Source: Actinocrispum wychmicini
GTDB lineage: Bacteria > Actinomycetota > Actinomycetes > Mycobacteriales > Pseudonocardiaceae
Assembly (NCBI RefSeq): GCF_004345645.1
Contig: NZ_SLWS01000014.1
Coordinates: forward strand, 62,001 to 126,000
Reading direction: 5' to 3'
Length of the DNA stretch: 64,000 nucleotides
A model generated the notes under the pieces. The model had not been told where the DNA came from, did no database searches, and saw nothing but the letters and a program-made list of their open reading frames with translations. Below are positions 1 through 7,683 of this stretch, one piece after another; position 1 is the stretch's first letter; the number at the start of each line of letters is the position of its first letter. Both the position numbers and the translations under genes were made by a program.

Positions 1-708
1 CAAAGGTTGGCCAACCGGCGCAGCCTGCCACGCGCGACCGGGCCGTGGGCGTGCGACGCTGGGGGCTTCACCGAACTGTCCCTACACGGTCGGTGGCGCA
101 CCGACGAGCGCAGCTACATCGCCGCGCTTCGTCGCTACACCACCGAGATCGGTCAACTCGACTGGGCGGCGCCGATGGACCACATGGTCGAAAGTCACGT
201 GTTGGCCCGCACCGGGGCAACTGTGCGCGTGCACCAACACCGCACGGTGGCCAACTACCTGCGGCTGCGCGAGCTCGCATCGGAGTTGCCGATCATCCCG
301 GTCCTGCAAGGACAGTCGGTTGTGGACTTTCACCGCTGCGCAGACCTGTATGAGAAGCAGGGGGTGGCGCTGGTTGGGTTGCCGCTGGTGGGGGTGGGCA
401 GTGTGTGTCGCCGTCAGCATACGGCCGAGGTCGAGCAGATCTTACGGTCCCTTGCGGCGCGTGGCTTTCGGTTGCATGCGTTCGGGGTGAAGGTGCTCGG
501 CTTGGCACGGTCGGCCGACGTGCTTGCCAGTAGTGATTCCGCCGCGTGGAGTCGGCGCGGTCGCTACCTGCCCGGCTGCACACCCGGCCACCGCACGGAA
601 GCCAACTGTCTGGCCTTCGCCCTGCGGTGGCGTACCGGCATGCTGGATCGGCTTGCCCGTGACCAGGTCGGTCCGGCTGCCACGGTGTCACCAGGGATGG
701 CCGCATGA
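1..708 (+). CDS. DpdA/TGT-like protein of an integrative element (5' partial)
   Basis: The frame is open from the first base, so the start lies outside the window. The visible 235 residues contain CDAGGF, the equivalent of the Asp-containing DSGG(F/T) motif at the TGT active site, followed by TELSLHGRW, a PVLQG strand and LVGVGSVCRR, which read like a TIM-barrel. The pattern matches the DUF7221 / DpdA-like (7-deazapurine DNA transglycosylase-like) proteins common in actinobacterial integrative elements and phages. The family is related to queuine tRNA-guanine transglycosylases that swap a guanine for a deazapurine. No queuosine/archaeosine precursor genes are visible, so the substrate is unknown. 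It overlaps the next frame by ATGA. Confidence 0.75.
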   Translation, partial: QRLANRRSLPRATGPWACDAGGFTELSLHGRWRTDERSYIAALRRYTTEIGQLDWAAPMDHMVESHVLARTGATVRVHQHRTVANYLRLRELASELPIIPVLQGQSVVDFHRCADLYEKQGVALVGLPLVGVGSVCRRQHTAEVEQILRSLAARGFRLHAFGVKVLGLARSADVLASSDSAAWSRRGRYLPGCTPGHRTEANCLAFALRWRTGMLDRLARDQVGPAATVSPGMAA

Positions 709-926
709 ACGACCCCCTCCCGGCCCGCAGAAGCCGGGGATCGTCCCGGCCGATGGCCGGGCGACCAGGTCACTCGTGGCGTAACCCGGACCTGCACGAT
801 CGACCCATCGAGCGCCAGTTCCACATGCGTGCCCGCGCGCCGTGGCTCGTTGCCCTGCGACGTTGCCTCTCACGGTGGTCGACTGTCGCCAGCTCCGAAC
901 GGCTAGCGAGGAGCGAAAGGACATGA
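705..926 (+). CDS. Possible small element protein, unknown
   Basis: A 73-residue Arg-rich frame whose ATG overlaps the stop of the DpdA-like gene as ATGA, consistent with translational coupling. No domain, signal or membrane segment is visible and I do not recognise the product. The composition is Arg/Pro/Ser-rich, as chance frames in GC-rich DNA often are, so the overlap is the main support. Confidence 0.3.
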   Translation: MNDPLPARRSRGSSRPMAGRPGHSWRNPDLHDRPIERQFHMRARAPWLVALRRCLSRWSTVASSERLARSERT

Positions 927-1059
927 CACAGCCAGCACACAGATCGACGCGCTCGTTGGTGGCCACGAACGCGGATCCGCGAGACGGCTCGGCAAGTACG
1001 CGTTGCTGCACTTGAGTATCACCCAGCGCGTCCTGGGCCCCGTCCGTGTGCCTCCTTGA
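923..1059 (+). pseudogene. Small element gene, apparently frameshifted
   Basis: An ATG at 923 follows a good ribosome site (GAGGAGCGAAAGGAC) and opens with MTQPAHRSTRSLVATNADPRDG, then hits a stop after 30 codons. One base out of frame near 980-990 the translation continues as KYALLHLSITQRVLGP to a stop at 1057-1059. The join of a plausible N-terminus with a plausible amphipathic continuation suggests a small protein of about 45 residues with a single-base indel, or a sequencing error. Function unknown. Confidence 0.3.
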
Positions 1060-1198
1060 GCGCGCCTGCACGGGCCTGAACGCCCGGCAACGGTCGTTAA
1101 CCATGCGATGTGAACAAGATTCTTGGCTGGGCGTGTCCAAAAAGCGGTCGGAATCTGGAGTTAAGGGTGTCAGCACGTTCCTCAACGGGAGGTACCCC

Positions 1199-1438
1199 AT
1201 GCCAACGATCCCGGCGATCGACGCCAGCCCCACACCCACCGCAGCTCCCACACCTGGACCAAGCGTGCTGGAGTGGTGTCGATCGCGATCGGTGAGTCCC
1301 GGTCCGGACTGGCCAGACGGGCCCGGTCCGGACTCGGACCTGGTAGACCCGGCCTCGGTGTGGACCGTTGGATGGGTCAAAGTCCGCACTCGGACTGATC
1401 TTTCGCGGGCGTTGGTGTGCGTCGGGGTGGTCGGGTGA
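1199..1438 (+). CDS. Small element protein, unknown, coupled to XF1762-like gene
   Basis: A 79-residue frame with a strong GGGAGG ribosome site six bases before its ATG, and a stop that overlaps the next gene's GTG as GTGA. These two signals make it a likely real gene although I do not recognise the family. The N-terminal half is Pro/Thr/Ser-rich (PTPTAAPTPGPS), then an Asp/Pro-rich stretch, then a short basic and hydrophobic tail. No signal peptide. The DNA carries two copies of CGGTCCGGACT near 1300-1335. Confidence 0.5.
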   Translation: MPTIPAIDASPTPTAAPTPGPSVLEWCRSRSVSPGPDWPDGPGPDSDLVDPASVWTVGWVKVRTRTDLSRALVCVGVVG

Positions 1439-1911
1439 GCGGCCTGGCGATTGTGCCGGTGACGTTCCGGCAGGCGTGCGCGTTCATCGAGGCGTACCAC
1501 CGGCATCACCGTCCGCCGCGGGGGATGAAGTTCGCTGTGGGTGTGGCCCAGCACGGTGTGCTGGTCGGCGTCGCCACGGTCGGGCGGCCGGTGGCGCGGC
1601 ATCTGGATGACGGGCAGACCGTTGAGGTCACGCGGACCTGCACGCTCGGTGTGCCCAATACCAATTCGATGCTGTACGGCGCTGCGTGGCGGACCGCTCG
1701 GGCGATGGGGTATCGCAGGTTGATCACCTATACCCAGCACGGCGAGACCGGGGCCAGTCTGCGCGCGGCCGGACTGCGGCCGGTGGTGAGGCTGCGGGCT
1801 CGCCCTGGCTGGGACTGTCCCGGACGCGGCCGGGTTCCGCGTGGTGTGGATGGCGTGCAGCGGATTCGATGGGAGATCGCATCCACCGGGGTCGGGCGGT
1901 GCGCGGCATGA
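1435..1911 (+). CDS. XF1762-family protein (GNAT-like fold)
   Basis: A 158-residue protein. The GTG at 1435 is preferred because it overlaps the previous stop (GTGA) and gives the usual family N-terminus (VSGLAIVPVTFRQACAFIEA). Family signs are YHRHHRPPRGMKFAVGV near the start, VGVATVGRPVARHLDDG, a central EVTRTCTLGVPNTNS, and YRRLITYTQHGETGASLRAAG, an acetyltransferase-like core. These proteins are frequent in phages and integrative elements; their substrate is not established. It sits between a small element gene and xis, consistent with an accessory role in the element. Confidence 0.75.
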   Translation: MSGLAIVPVTFRQACAFIEAYHRHHRPPRGMKFAVGVAQHGVLVGVATVGRPVARHLDDGQTVEVTRTCTLGVPNTNSMLYGAAWRTARAMGYRRLITYTQHGETGASLRAAGLRPVVRLRARPGWDCPGRGRVPRGVDGVQRIRWEIASTGVGRCAA

Positions 1912-2023
1912 CATGGTCGCCCCGCCGGGTGAAAGGCTTGTGTCGCAGCTGTGTCAGCTGGTACAGCTGGCAAACGCCTGCTCTACCAGCTGTTGTCACC
2001 GTCTGCGGGACGTGGAGGCCACG

Positions 2024-2338
2024 ATGACCGACACACCCGTGGACGTTCCACAGTGGTCGATCGTGCTGATCGAGCACCTGCAGATCCTGTCCACCGCACT
2101 GAAAGAGATCGCACACCGGTTGCCCGCCGACCCAGACGAGTTGCTCACTGCCGAGCAACTCGCGGAGTTGTTCCATCTGTCGGCGCGCACCCTCAAGGAC
2201 CAGGCCGGGGCCGGGGCCATCCCGCATCACCGGTTCGGCAAGCACTACCGCTTCAGCAGAGGTGACATCCAGCAGATCCTCCAACTCGCCCAGCACGACC
2301 CCACACTGCGCCACCGCAGACCGCGGATCGTGGCCTGA
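2024..2338 (+). CDS. xis: Excisionase-type helix-turn-helix protein
   Basis: A 104-residue protein with a GGAGG site six bases before the ATG. The C-terminal half reads LLTAEQLAELFHLSARTLKDQ ... IPHHRFGKHYRFSRGDIQQIL, the MerR/excisionase winged HTH (HTH_17) pattern in which the recognition helix is followed by a wing that ends in a basic strand. The partner is the integrase that begins 42 bp downstream. The expected role is to bend DNA at the att sites and steer the integrase towards excision. Small size and the xis-int order fit pSAM2-like elements. Confidence 0.85.
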   Translation: MTDTPVDVPQWSIVLIEHLQILSTALKEIAHRLPADPDELLTAEQLAELFHLSARTLKDQAGAGAIPHHRFGKHYRFSRGDIQQILQLAQHDPTLRHRRPRIVA

Positions 2339-2379
2339 AGCCCAACCCCCGTTGAGCCTTCCTACCAAGGAGTTGACGA

Positions 2380-3807
2380 TTGGCCTACGCACAAGAACGT
2401 CCCGACGACCCAGGCAACTGGCGCGCGTTCTACAAGACACCCAACGGCACCTACACCAGCAGATCCGGCTTCCCCTCCGAAGAGGTGGCAGAAAAGTGGG
2501 GCAACGAGCAAGAAGCCCTCATCCACCGTGACCTGTGGACCGACCCGCGCGCGGCCGAGATCTCCTTCGGCGCGTTCGTCGAGGAATGGCAGGACGCGGT
2601 CACGCCACGGCTCGGCCGTGGCACCGCGGACAAGTACCGCTCCCACCTCACCGTCCACCTGTTGCCGCAGTGGCAGGACTGGCCCGTGGTCACGATCTTC
2701 AACGGCTACATGCAGATCGAGAAATGGGTCACCGAACTGCACGACGAGCTCGCTGAGTCCACTGTGGCGTCCATCTTCGCCACCTTCTCCACCATCATGA
2801 ACGCCGTCGTGCGCTCCCGGCTCATCCCCGCCAACCCGTGCTACGGCGTCCGGGTCACCGCAGGCGCCTACGATACCGAATACCTCGTCGCGACCCCGAC
2901 CCAAGCCCTGCGAGCCGCCATGCGGCTCTACGAGACCCTGGGCCTGGCCGGGTTCGTGCTGTGCCTGATGGACTTCTACACCGGCGCCCGCTGGGGCGAA
3001 CTGGTCGGACAACAAACCCACGAATACGACCCCGACAAGCGCGGCATCAATATCCGTACGCCACTGCTGGAAGTCGGCGGGATCCTCACCAAGGGCGGCA
3101 TCACCATCGACGAGCTCACCGCGACGCCGGTCAGCGCCGTGCAGCCGCGTCGGCTGCGCGGTAAGCAACGTGGCCGGACCAAAACCCCGGCGGGCACTCG
3201 ACTCGTTGAACTCCCGCCGAGCATCGCGGTGTTCTACGAACTGCTCCTGCAGAATTGCCCGCACCTGTTCGTGTTCACCATGCCCGAAGGGCAACCGCTG
3301 CGGCGGTCGAACTTCCGGCAACGCCTCTGGCGGCCGGCCTGGGACGGCGTCGACGTGGACCACCCCACCTCACCCGACCACCTGCCGCCGATCCTGCCCT
3401 GGTTCACCTTCCACGAGGGCCGGCACACCCATTCGACCTGGTTGATCGAGGACGGCGTCCCCGAGGTCGCACGCCGCGCCCGGCTCGGACACAAGATGAA
3501 AGGCATCGCCCGCACCTACGACCACGTCACCCCGGAGATGCGCCAGCACATCCTGGACGCTCTCGAAGCGCGGTGGCAGGCCGGGCTATCCGGTCTGACC
3601 GGCGCGGAACGGACGCGGCTGATGTCCTGGTTCCCGCAGCTACCCGCGGACAGCGCCGCGCGGCCGTCTACAAACGATCTACAAAGGATCACCGTAAACG
3701 CAGAAAACCCCTTTCCCACTGACCGCGAGAAAGAGTCTCTGACCTGGACAAACGTCCTGGTGGGCGATACTGGGATTGAACCAGTGACCTCTACCGTGTC
3801 AAGGTAG
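2380..3807 (+). CDS. int: Tyrosine-type site-specific integrase
   Basis: A 475-residue tyrosine recombinase. The start is TTG, placed by an AAGGAG site seven bases upstream. Residues 1-50 form the arm-binding region, about 65-165 the SAM-like core-binding domain, and 175-400 the catalytic domain. Catalytic residues visible are Arg204 (TGARWGEL), His345 and Arg348 (HEGRHTH), His371 (GHK) and Tyr380 (TYDHV), with the usual nine-residue His-Tyr spacing. The last residues (GDTGIEPVTSTVSR) are translated from the antisense strand of tRNA-Val(GAC), so int ends inside its own attachment site. Confidence 0.95.
   Translation: MAYAQERPDDPGNWRAFYKTPNGTYTSRSGFPSEEVAEKWGNEQEALIHRDLWTDPRAAEISFGAFVEEWQDAVTPRLGRGTADKYRSHLTVHLLPQWQDWPVVTIFNGYMQIEKWVTELHDELAESTVASIFATFSTIMNAVVRSRLIPANPCYGVRVTAGAYDTEYLVATPTQALRAAMRLYETLGLAGFVLCLMDFYTGARWGELVGQQTHEYDPDKRGINIRTPLLEVGGILTKGGITIDELTATPVSAVQPRRLRGKQRGRTKTPAGTRLVELPPSIAVFYELLLQNCPHLFVFTMPEGQPLRRSNFRQRLWRPAWDGVDVDHPTSPDHLPPILPWFTFHEGRHTHSTWLIEDGVPEVARRARLGHKMKGIARTYDHVTPEMRQHILDALEARWQAGLSGLTGAERTRLMSWFPQLPADSAARPSTNDLQRITVNAENPFPTDREKESLTWTNVLVGDTGIEPVTSTVSR
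3761..3807. other. Probable attachment site (att) in tRNA-Val(GAC)
   Basis: The integrase frame ends at 3807 within the 3' half of tRNA-Val(GAC), which runs on the opposite strand with its 3' end at 3761. Tyrosine integrases of this class recombine in tRNA 3' ends and leave a duplicated 3' half, so the crossover should lie here. The exact core cannot be set without the second copy, which is outside the window. Confidence 0.5.
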
Positions 3808-3832
3808 CGCTCTCCCACTGAGCTAATCGCCC
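3761..3832 (-). tRNA. tRNA-Val(GAC)
   Basis: 72 nt cloverleaf: acceptor GGGCGAT pairs with ATCGCCC, discriminator A, T-loop GGTTCAATC, anticodon loop TTGACAC giving GAC. CCA is not encoded. It is the last tRNA of a Gly-Cys-Val run on the minus strand and the target of the integrase to its left. Confidence 0.95.
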
Positions 3833-3833
3833 G

Positions 3834-3905
3834 AGGCGGAGGCGGGAATCGAACCCGCGTACAGGGCTTTGCAGGCCCTTGCCTAAGCCACTCGGCCACT
3901 CCGCC
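3834..3905 (-). tRNA. tRNA-Cys(GCA)
   Basis: 72 nt cloverleaf with acceptor GGCGGAG/CTCCGCC, discriminator U and anticodon GCA. One base separates it from tRNA-Val(GAC), so the two are processed from one transcript. CCA is not encoded. Confidence 0.95.
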
Positions 3906-3954
3906 GTTTCCTGTGATTTCTCGCAGGAGTCCGACCTTGGGGTGGCCGGCGCCG

Positions 3955-4027
3955 AGCGGACGACGGGACTCGAACCCGCGACCCTCACCTTGGCAAGGTG
4001 ATGCGCTACCAGCTGCGCTACGTCCGC
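3955..4027 (-). tRNA. tRNA-Gly(GCC)
   Basis: 73 nt cloverleaf with acceptor GCGGACG/CGTCCGC, discriminator U and anticodon GCC. First gene of the Gly-Cys-Val tRNA cluster; 49 bp separate it from tRNA-Cys. Confidence 0.95.
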
Positions 4028-4075
4028 CTGCCCCAGCTTTCGGGGACTCGGTCCCGTCTGTGTGGTGCGAGATGA

Positions 4076-4105
4076 ACTCTATCCGAGGCGCCAAACGAGT
4101 TTCAA
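4076..4105 (-). promoter_or_regulatory. Probable promoter of the Gly-Cys-Val tRNA cluster
   Basis: On the minus strand a TTGAAA (-35) and a TAGAGT (-10) are separated by 18 bp, about 50 bp upstream of tRNA-Gly. This fits a housekeeping sigma promoter; no other signal was used. Confidence 0.5.
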
Positions 4106-4130
4106 ACCGGGGGTGACGTTGGCTGTTCGC

Positions 4131-4556
4131 TCAGGTCAGGTCGTTGGAGATCAAGTGGGTGAGAGCTTCGTCCACGTTGACCCACATGTGCTCGTTGCCG
4201 GGCACGACCACGTCGTAGGTTCGGTCCAGGAAGTCGGCGAGTTCCTGGGCGGAGGACTCGAACACCGCGTGGCCGGAGGGGGAGCTGAGCTCGATCACCA
4301 CCACTTCCGGGTCGTCCACGGCCGGGCGGATCCGGACGTCGCCGTCGCCGGCTTCGGCGATCAGGCCGTCGGCGAGAAGGTCGCGTGCGAACACCCACTC
4401 CACCCAGCCGGCTCGCCCGGTGCGGAACGCTGCCACGACCGCGTACGGGTCGCGGGTGTCGTACCGCAGCTCGACCTTCACCGGCACCGCGGGAGTACGT
4501 GGCGCCAGCAGGTCGAAGACCGCTGTCGAGCGGAGCGTCACGTGATCGTTGCGCAT
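4131..4556 (-). CDS. SsgA-family sporulation/septation regulator (SsgB-like)
   Basis: A 141-residue protein with the SsgA-like signatures LRYDTRDPYAV, VEWVFARDLLADGL, GDVRIRP, VVIELSSPSGHAVFE and a C-terminal acidic helix (VNVDEALTHL). Family proteins are found only in actinomycetes; SsgB positions FtsZ at division sites and related members steer sporulation septation and spore-wall remodelling. The length equals that of SsgB (about 137). I chose the ATG at 4556 because it follows GAAGAAGGG and because upstream codons lack similarity. It stands alone between the tRNA cluster and tRNA-Val(CAC). Whether it is SsgB proper or a paralogue cannot be told from one sequence. Confidence 0.85.
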   Translation of the reverse strand: MRNDHVTLRSTAVFDLLAPRTPAVPVKVELRYDTRDPYAVVAAFRTGRAGWVEWVFARDLLADGLIAEAGDGDVRIRPAVDDPEVVVIELSSPSGHAVFESSAQELADFLDRTYDVVVPGNEHMWVNVDEALTHLISNDLT

Positions 4557-4909
4557 CGTCGCTACCCTTCTTCTCCCTTCCCAGTCATGGAACGACTGAG
4601 CCGTGGTCCTGTGACGCCGTAGCACGCCCGTCGGCCCCCATGTCGTCGATCTTCACCCTTTCGGGGTCCTGTTTCGACGCATTGCAACCGAATGACTCCG
4701 CCCTGTAATCGCCTGGTGGACCTACGGGTACATAGTGCTGGGTCCGGCCCCAACTTGGTAGCGCCAACGCGTGAAACTTCTGCGTGACGTCTGTCCCGTT
4801 CTTCCGCCTGTTGGCCCGGATCCGCAGGTCGACACGGCGAGTCGGAAATCAGGGGGGCGCGTGCGAGACAGGAAACTCGTCCTGTAGTCTTTGTCTCGTC
4901 ATCAGGTGA
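4557..4909. other. Gene-free stretch between the SsgA-family gene and tRNA-Val(CAC)
   Basis: About 350 bp without a convincing reading frame. It must hold the promoter of the SsgA-family gene (leftward) and of tRNA-Val(CAC) (rightward), but I see no sequence clear enough to name. Confidence 0.6.
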
Positions 4910-4981
4910 GGGTGATTAGCTCAGCGGGAGAGCGCTCCGTTCACACCGGAGAGGTCACTGGTTCGATCCCAGTATTGCCCA
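4910..4981 (+). tRNA. tRNA-Val(CAC)
   Basis: 72 nt cloverleaf with acceptor GGGTGAT/ATTGCCC (one G-U and one U-G type pair), discriminator A and anticodon loop TTCACAC giving CAC. CCA is not encoded. Its last 31 bases differ from those of tRNA-Val(GAC) at only two positions, so it could be a secondary target of the same integrase. Confidence 0.95.
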
Positions 4982-4990
4982 CACAGCACT

Positions 4991-5025
4991 CACTGGCCCC
5001 TGACCTGCATGGTCAGGGGCCAGTG
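4991..5025. terminator. Strong hairpin terminator, probably bidirectional
   Basis: Perfect 15-bp inverted repeat (CACTGGCCCCTGACC / GGTCAGGGGCCAGTG) with a 5-base loop, starting 9 bases after tRNA-Val(CAC) and covering the stop codon of the leftward methyltransferase gene. It can end both converging transcripts. No U-tract, as is common in actinomycetes. Confidence 0.85.
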
Positions 5026-5711
5026 TCATGTTCGGGCCGGGTGTCGGCAGCGCCCGGGGGCGCCAGTGGCTTGCGAACCAGCAGTTGTGCCTGCGGGAAC
5101 TGTCGCTCGTCCTGGTGGGGCTCGCGCTGTAGCCGACCGACTTCGACGAACCCGGCTTGGCGCAACAGTTCCGCGAGGCTGTCGGACGACCAACGGTAGG
5201 CGAGAGTCACTTTGTGGTCGAATTCCTGCGGCAGGGGGTTGTCGCCGGCGAAGAATCCGAGCAGTAGGTGGCCGCCTGGCGCCAGCACTCGCTGGAATTC
5301 GGTGAACACGGCTGGCAGTTGTCGCGGTGGTGTGTGGATGATGGAGTAGAACGCGAGAATGCCGCCGAGAACTTCGTCGGCGAGGTCCAGCGCGGTCATG
5401 GACCCCTCGTCGAACCGCAGGTCTGGATGGGCTCGGCGGGCCAGGGCGATCATCTCGGCGGACAGGTCGATGCCGAAGGTGGTCGGCCCGAGCGCGTGCA
5501 TGTGTGCGGTCACGTGGCCGGGGCCACATCCGATGTCGGCGACCGGTCCGGCGTTGTGGGCCTGCACGAGTTCGGCGAACGCGGCCAGCATCGCGCGTTC
5601 CATCGGCAGGGTCTCAAGCACGTTGCTGAAAAGCTCGGCGTAGAGGGGCGCAACGGCGTCGTAGGCAGCCCTGATGTCGTGTAAGACGGGGGATTCGGTC
5701 ACGGGAAACAT
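5013..5711 (-). CDS. Class I SAM-dependent methyltransferase
   Basis: A 232-residue Rossmann methyltransferase. Motif I is VADIGCGPGHVTAHM, followed by FGIDLSAEMIALARRAHP (motif II, acidic end of strand 2), GSMTALDLAD and the LAFYSIIHTPPRQL / VLAPGGHLLLGFF block of methyltransferase types 11/25. The ATG at 5711 gives the usual N-terminus (DIRAAYDAVAPLYAELF). Substrate not predictable. Its stop lies in a strong hairpin. A divergent esterase gene begins 92 bp away, so the two may share a control region. Confidence 0.85.
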   Translation of the reverse strand: MFPVTESPVLHDIRAAYDAVAPLYAELFSNVLETLPMERAMLAAFAELVQAHNAGPVADIGCGPGHVTAHMHALGPTTFGIDLSAEMIALARRAHPDLRFDEGSMTALDLADEVLGGILAFYSIIHTPPRQLPAVFTEFQRVLAPGGHLLLGFFAGDNPLPQEFDHKVTLAYRWSSDSLAELLRQAGFVEVGRLQREPHQDERQFPQAQLLVRKPLAPPGAADTRPEHDTGP

Positions 5712-5802
5712 AGTGGCATCTCGGTGGTGGTGGCAGTACGACCACGAAGTCGGCGGACAGCCCCATGGTTTCCGAGGGGGCTGGCGGGTGGAGTTTGTGG
5801 TC

Positions 5803-6954
5803 ATGACCGTATCGATCTCACGGCGCACGGCTCTTGCGTTGGCAGTGGGCCTGCCGATTGTCCTGGCGAAACCAGCGGCCGCGCTCCAGCCGGCCCGGTT
5901 GACGCTGCCCGCGTCGACCGGCCGCCACCGGGTTGCCAGCACGTCAATGCACCTCGTCGACGCGTCACGGCCCGATCCGTGGGTGCCCACCCAGCCTTTT
6001 CGGGAGCTCATGATCCAGCTCTGGTACCCGGCCGGCGCGGTTCAGGGTTACCCGCGTGTGCCGTGGATGACGCCCGGCACGGCACGGGCGTACGAGCAGG
6101 TGCATGGCTATCCCGCCCTCGACTTACCGATCACCGACGCGTATCTCGGCGCTCCCGCGCATCAGCACAGGGGTGGTTGGCCTGTTGTGCTCTATTCGCA
6201 CGGTTTGGGTGGAAATCGCGCCGAAGGCACCGCGCTTGTCGAGGACCTGGCCAGCCACGGCTATGTCGTGGTCACGATCGACCACGTCCATGACGCCGAC
6301 GTCGTCGAGTTCCCGGACGGGCGGGTGGAGACGTCAGCCATGCCGCCGTTGACCGACGACAACGAGATCCAGGTGACCACGAAGGCGATCGAGTCCCGCG
6401 TCGCCGACGTTCGCTTTGTCCTCGACCAACTCCACGCACTGCCCGTCGCGCTCGATTTGGGCGCCGTGGGGATGTTCGGCCAGTCCGACGGAGGCGCCAC
6501 CACCGCCCACGCCGTTCACGTCGACCGACGGATCACCGCCGGCGTCAACCTGGATGGCACCCTCTGGACGCCGGAAGCGGTGGCCGGCTCCGACCGGCCG
6601 TTCCTCTTGTTCGGCAGGCAGGACCTGGATCCGCGCGAGGCGAGCACGTGGGCGGCCTTCCGGGCGAACCAGCGCGGCCCGCAACTCCAACTGAACCTCA
6701 CCGGCGCCAAGCATCTCACCTTCACCGACCTGGCTGTCCTCCTGCCGCAGGCCGCTTCCGCCCTCCACCTTCCCCCGGACCGGGTCGCCGCGCTGGTCGG
6801 CACCATCAACGGGCAACGCGCCATCGCCGTCCAACGGGCCTACGTCCGCGCCTTCTTCGGCAAGTACCTGCGCCGCCACGACAGCCCGCTGCTGACCGGG
6901 CCGTCGCCGCGCTACCCCGAGGTTCAATACCTGAGGTCGACCTGGACGCCGTAG
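5803..6954 (+). CDS. Exported alpha/beta hydrolase (PAF-acetylhydrolase/esterase-like)
   Basis: A 383-residue protein with a Tat-like leader: SISRRTALALAVGLP then a hydrophobic stretch and AAALQ. The mature part has the oxyanion loop LYSHGLGGNR and the nucleophile elbow GMFGQSDGGATTA (Ser in GQSDGG), with a distal GAKHLTF that supplies the His. The arrangement matches platelet-activating-factor acetylhydrolase / dienelactone-hydrolase-like lipases. Expected to act outside the membrane on short-chain esters; substrate unknown. The last 31 bp overlap the convergent endonuclease/phosphatase gene. Confidence 0.8.
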   Translation: MTVSISRRTALALAVGLPIVLAKPAAALQPARLTLPASTGRHRVASTSMHLVDASRPDPWVPTQPFRELMIQLWYPAGAVQGYPRVPWMTPGTARAYEQVHGYPALDLPITDAYLGAPAHQHRGGWPVVLYSHGLGGNRAEGTALVEDLASHGYVVVTIDHVHDADVVEFPDGRVETSAMPPLTDDNEIQVTTKAIESRVADVRFVLDQLHALPVALDLGAVGMFGQSDGGATTAHAVHVDRRITAGVNLDGTLWTPEAVAGSDRPFLLFGRQDLDPREASTWAAFRANQRGPQLQLNLTGAKHLTFTDLAVLLPQAASALHLPPDRVAALVGTINGQRAIAVQRAYVRAFFGKYLRRHDSPLLTGPSPRYPEVQYLRSTWTP

Positions 6955-7679
6955 TGGTCGGACGCGACGATGCCGTCGACTTCCTGGGTGCCTATCAGGG
7001 TCGCGGTGGTGGGGTGGCCGGCGCCGCGGGGGCCGATTCGGGGGACGAAGACGTAGTCGATCCGGCGGCTCGGGCTGAGCGGAACCCATGGGTTCGTTGA
7101 GGACCAGGTGTGGCCGGGGCCGTCGCCGGCGAACTCCCAGGCGTCGTTCCAGGCGACCCGGCAGCCGGCGGCGCGCCCGGTGAGCATGCGGATCTCGTCG
7201 GCGTCCGGTGGGGCGTTGAAGTCGCCGCAGACCACTGTGCGGCCGGTCGGTTCCTCGGTGCCCATCACGGCGACCAGTTCGGTGACCTGCTCCTGCCGCA
7301 CGTGCGAGTAGTTCGGCGGCCAGTCGAGCATCACGCTGAACAGGCGGAGTGTGCCGCGCGGGCCGTCGATGTGGACGCGCATGACGCTTCCGTTGCGCTC
7401 GCTGGCTCCCGCGAGGGACCGGTACTCCACCGACGTGATCGGCCAGCGGGACAGGATGGCGTGGCCGGAGTCCTCGCCGACGTACTCGTGGTGCCGCAGG
7501 CCCAGTTCGTCCGCCTGGGCGGCGGCGTCGGCCGACCACGCCTCCTGCAACGCCACGATGTCCGGCGCGCTGGCCGCGAGGACCGTGGCTATCGCGGTCT
7601 GTCTGCGTTCCCACGGACCGAACCGGCCCCAGACGTTCCAGGTCACCAGCCGTAACCTGGACTCGATCAGCGCGACCAC
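6924..7679 (-). CDS. Endonuclease/exonuclease/phosphatase-family protein
   Basis: A 251-residue protein of the DNase I/sphingomyelinase fold. Visible metal and catalytic motifs are LVTWNVWG (Asn), DIVALQEAW (Glu), a central LDWPP, CGDFNAPPDADE (Asp and Asn) and the C-terminal IVASDHYGVQVDL (Asp-His). No signal peptide, so probably cytoplasmic. The substrate may be a phosphodiester in nucleic acid or lipid. Four bases separate its start from the stop of the TauE-like gene upstream, so the two are likely co-transcribed. Its 3' end overlaps the convergent esterase gene by 31 bp. Confidence 0.85.
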   Translation of the reverse strand: MVALIESRLRLVTWNVWGRFGPWERRQTAIATVLAASAPDIVALQEAWSADAAAQADELGLRHHEYVGEDSGHAILSRWPITSVEYRSLAGASERNGSVMRVHIDGPRGTLRLFSVMLDWPPNYSHVRQEQVTELVAVMGTEEPTGRTVVCGDFNAPPDADEIRMLTGRAAGCRVAWNDAWEFAGDGPGHTWSSTNPWVPLSPSRRIDYVFVPRIGPRGAGHPTTATLIGTQEVDGIVASDHYGVQVDLRY

Positions 7680-7683
7680 GGGC

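Larger units (their letters stand above)
1..3807. mobile_element. Right (int-proximal) end of an integrative element of AICE type
   Basis: The stretch holds, in order, a DpdA/TGT-like gene, small orphan frames, an XF1762-like gene, an excisionase-type HTH gene and a tyrosine integrase ending inside tRNA-Val(GAC). Adjacent xis and int next to a tRNA 3' end is the standard arrangement of actinobacterial integrative elements such as pSAM2. The other end, with replication and transfer genes and the second att copy, lies left of the window. All gene-bearing frames read rightward towards the tRNA. Confidence 0.8.

Noticed and set aside
4062-4622. Plus-strand frame opposite the SsgA-family gene
   Set aside because: It is the antisense of a gene with clear SsgA motifs and has no domain of its own.
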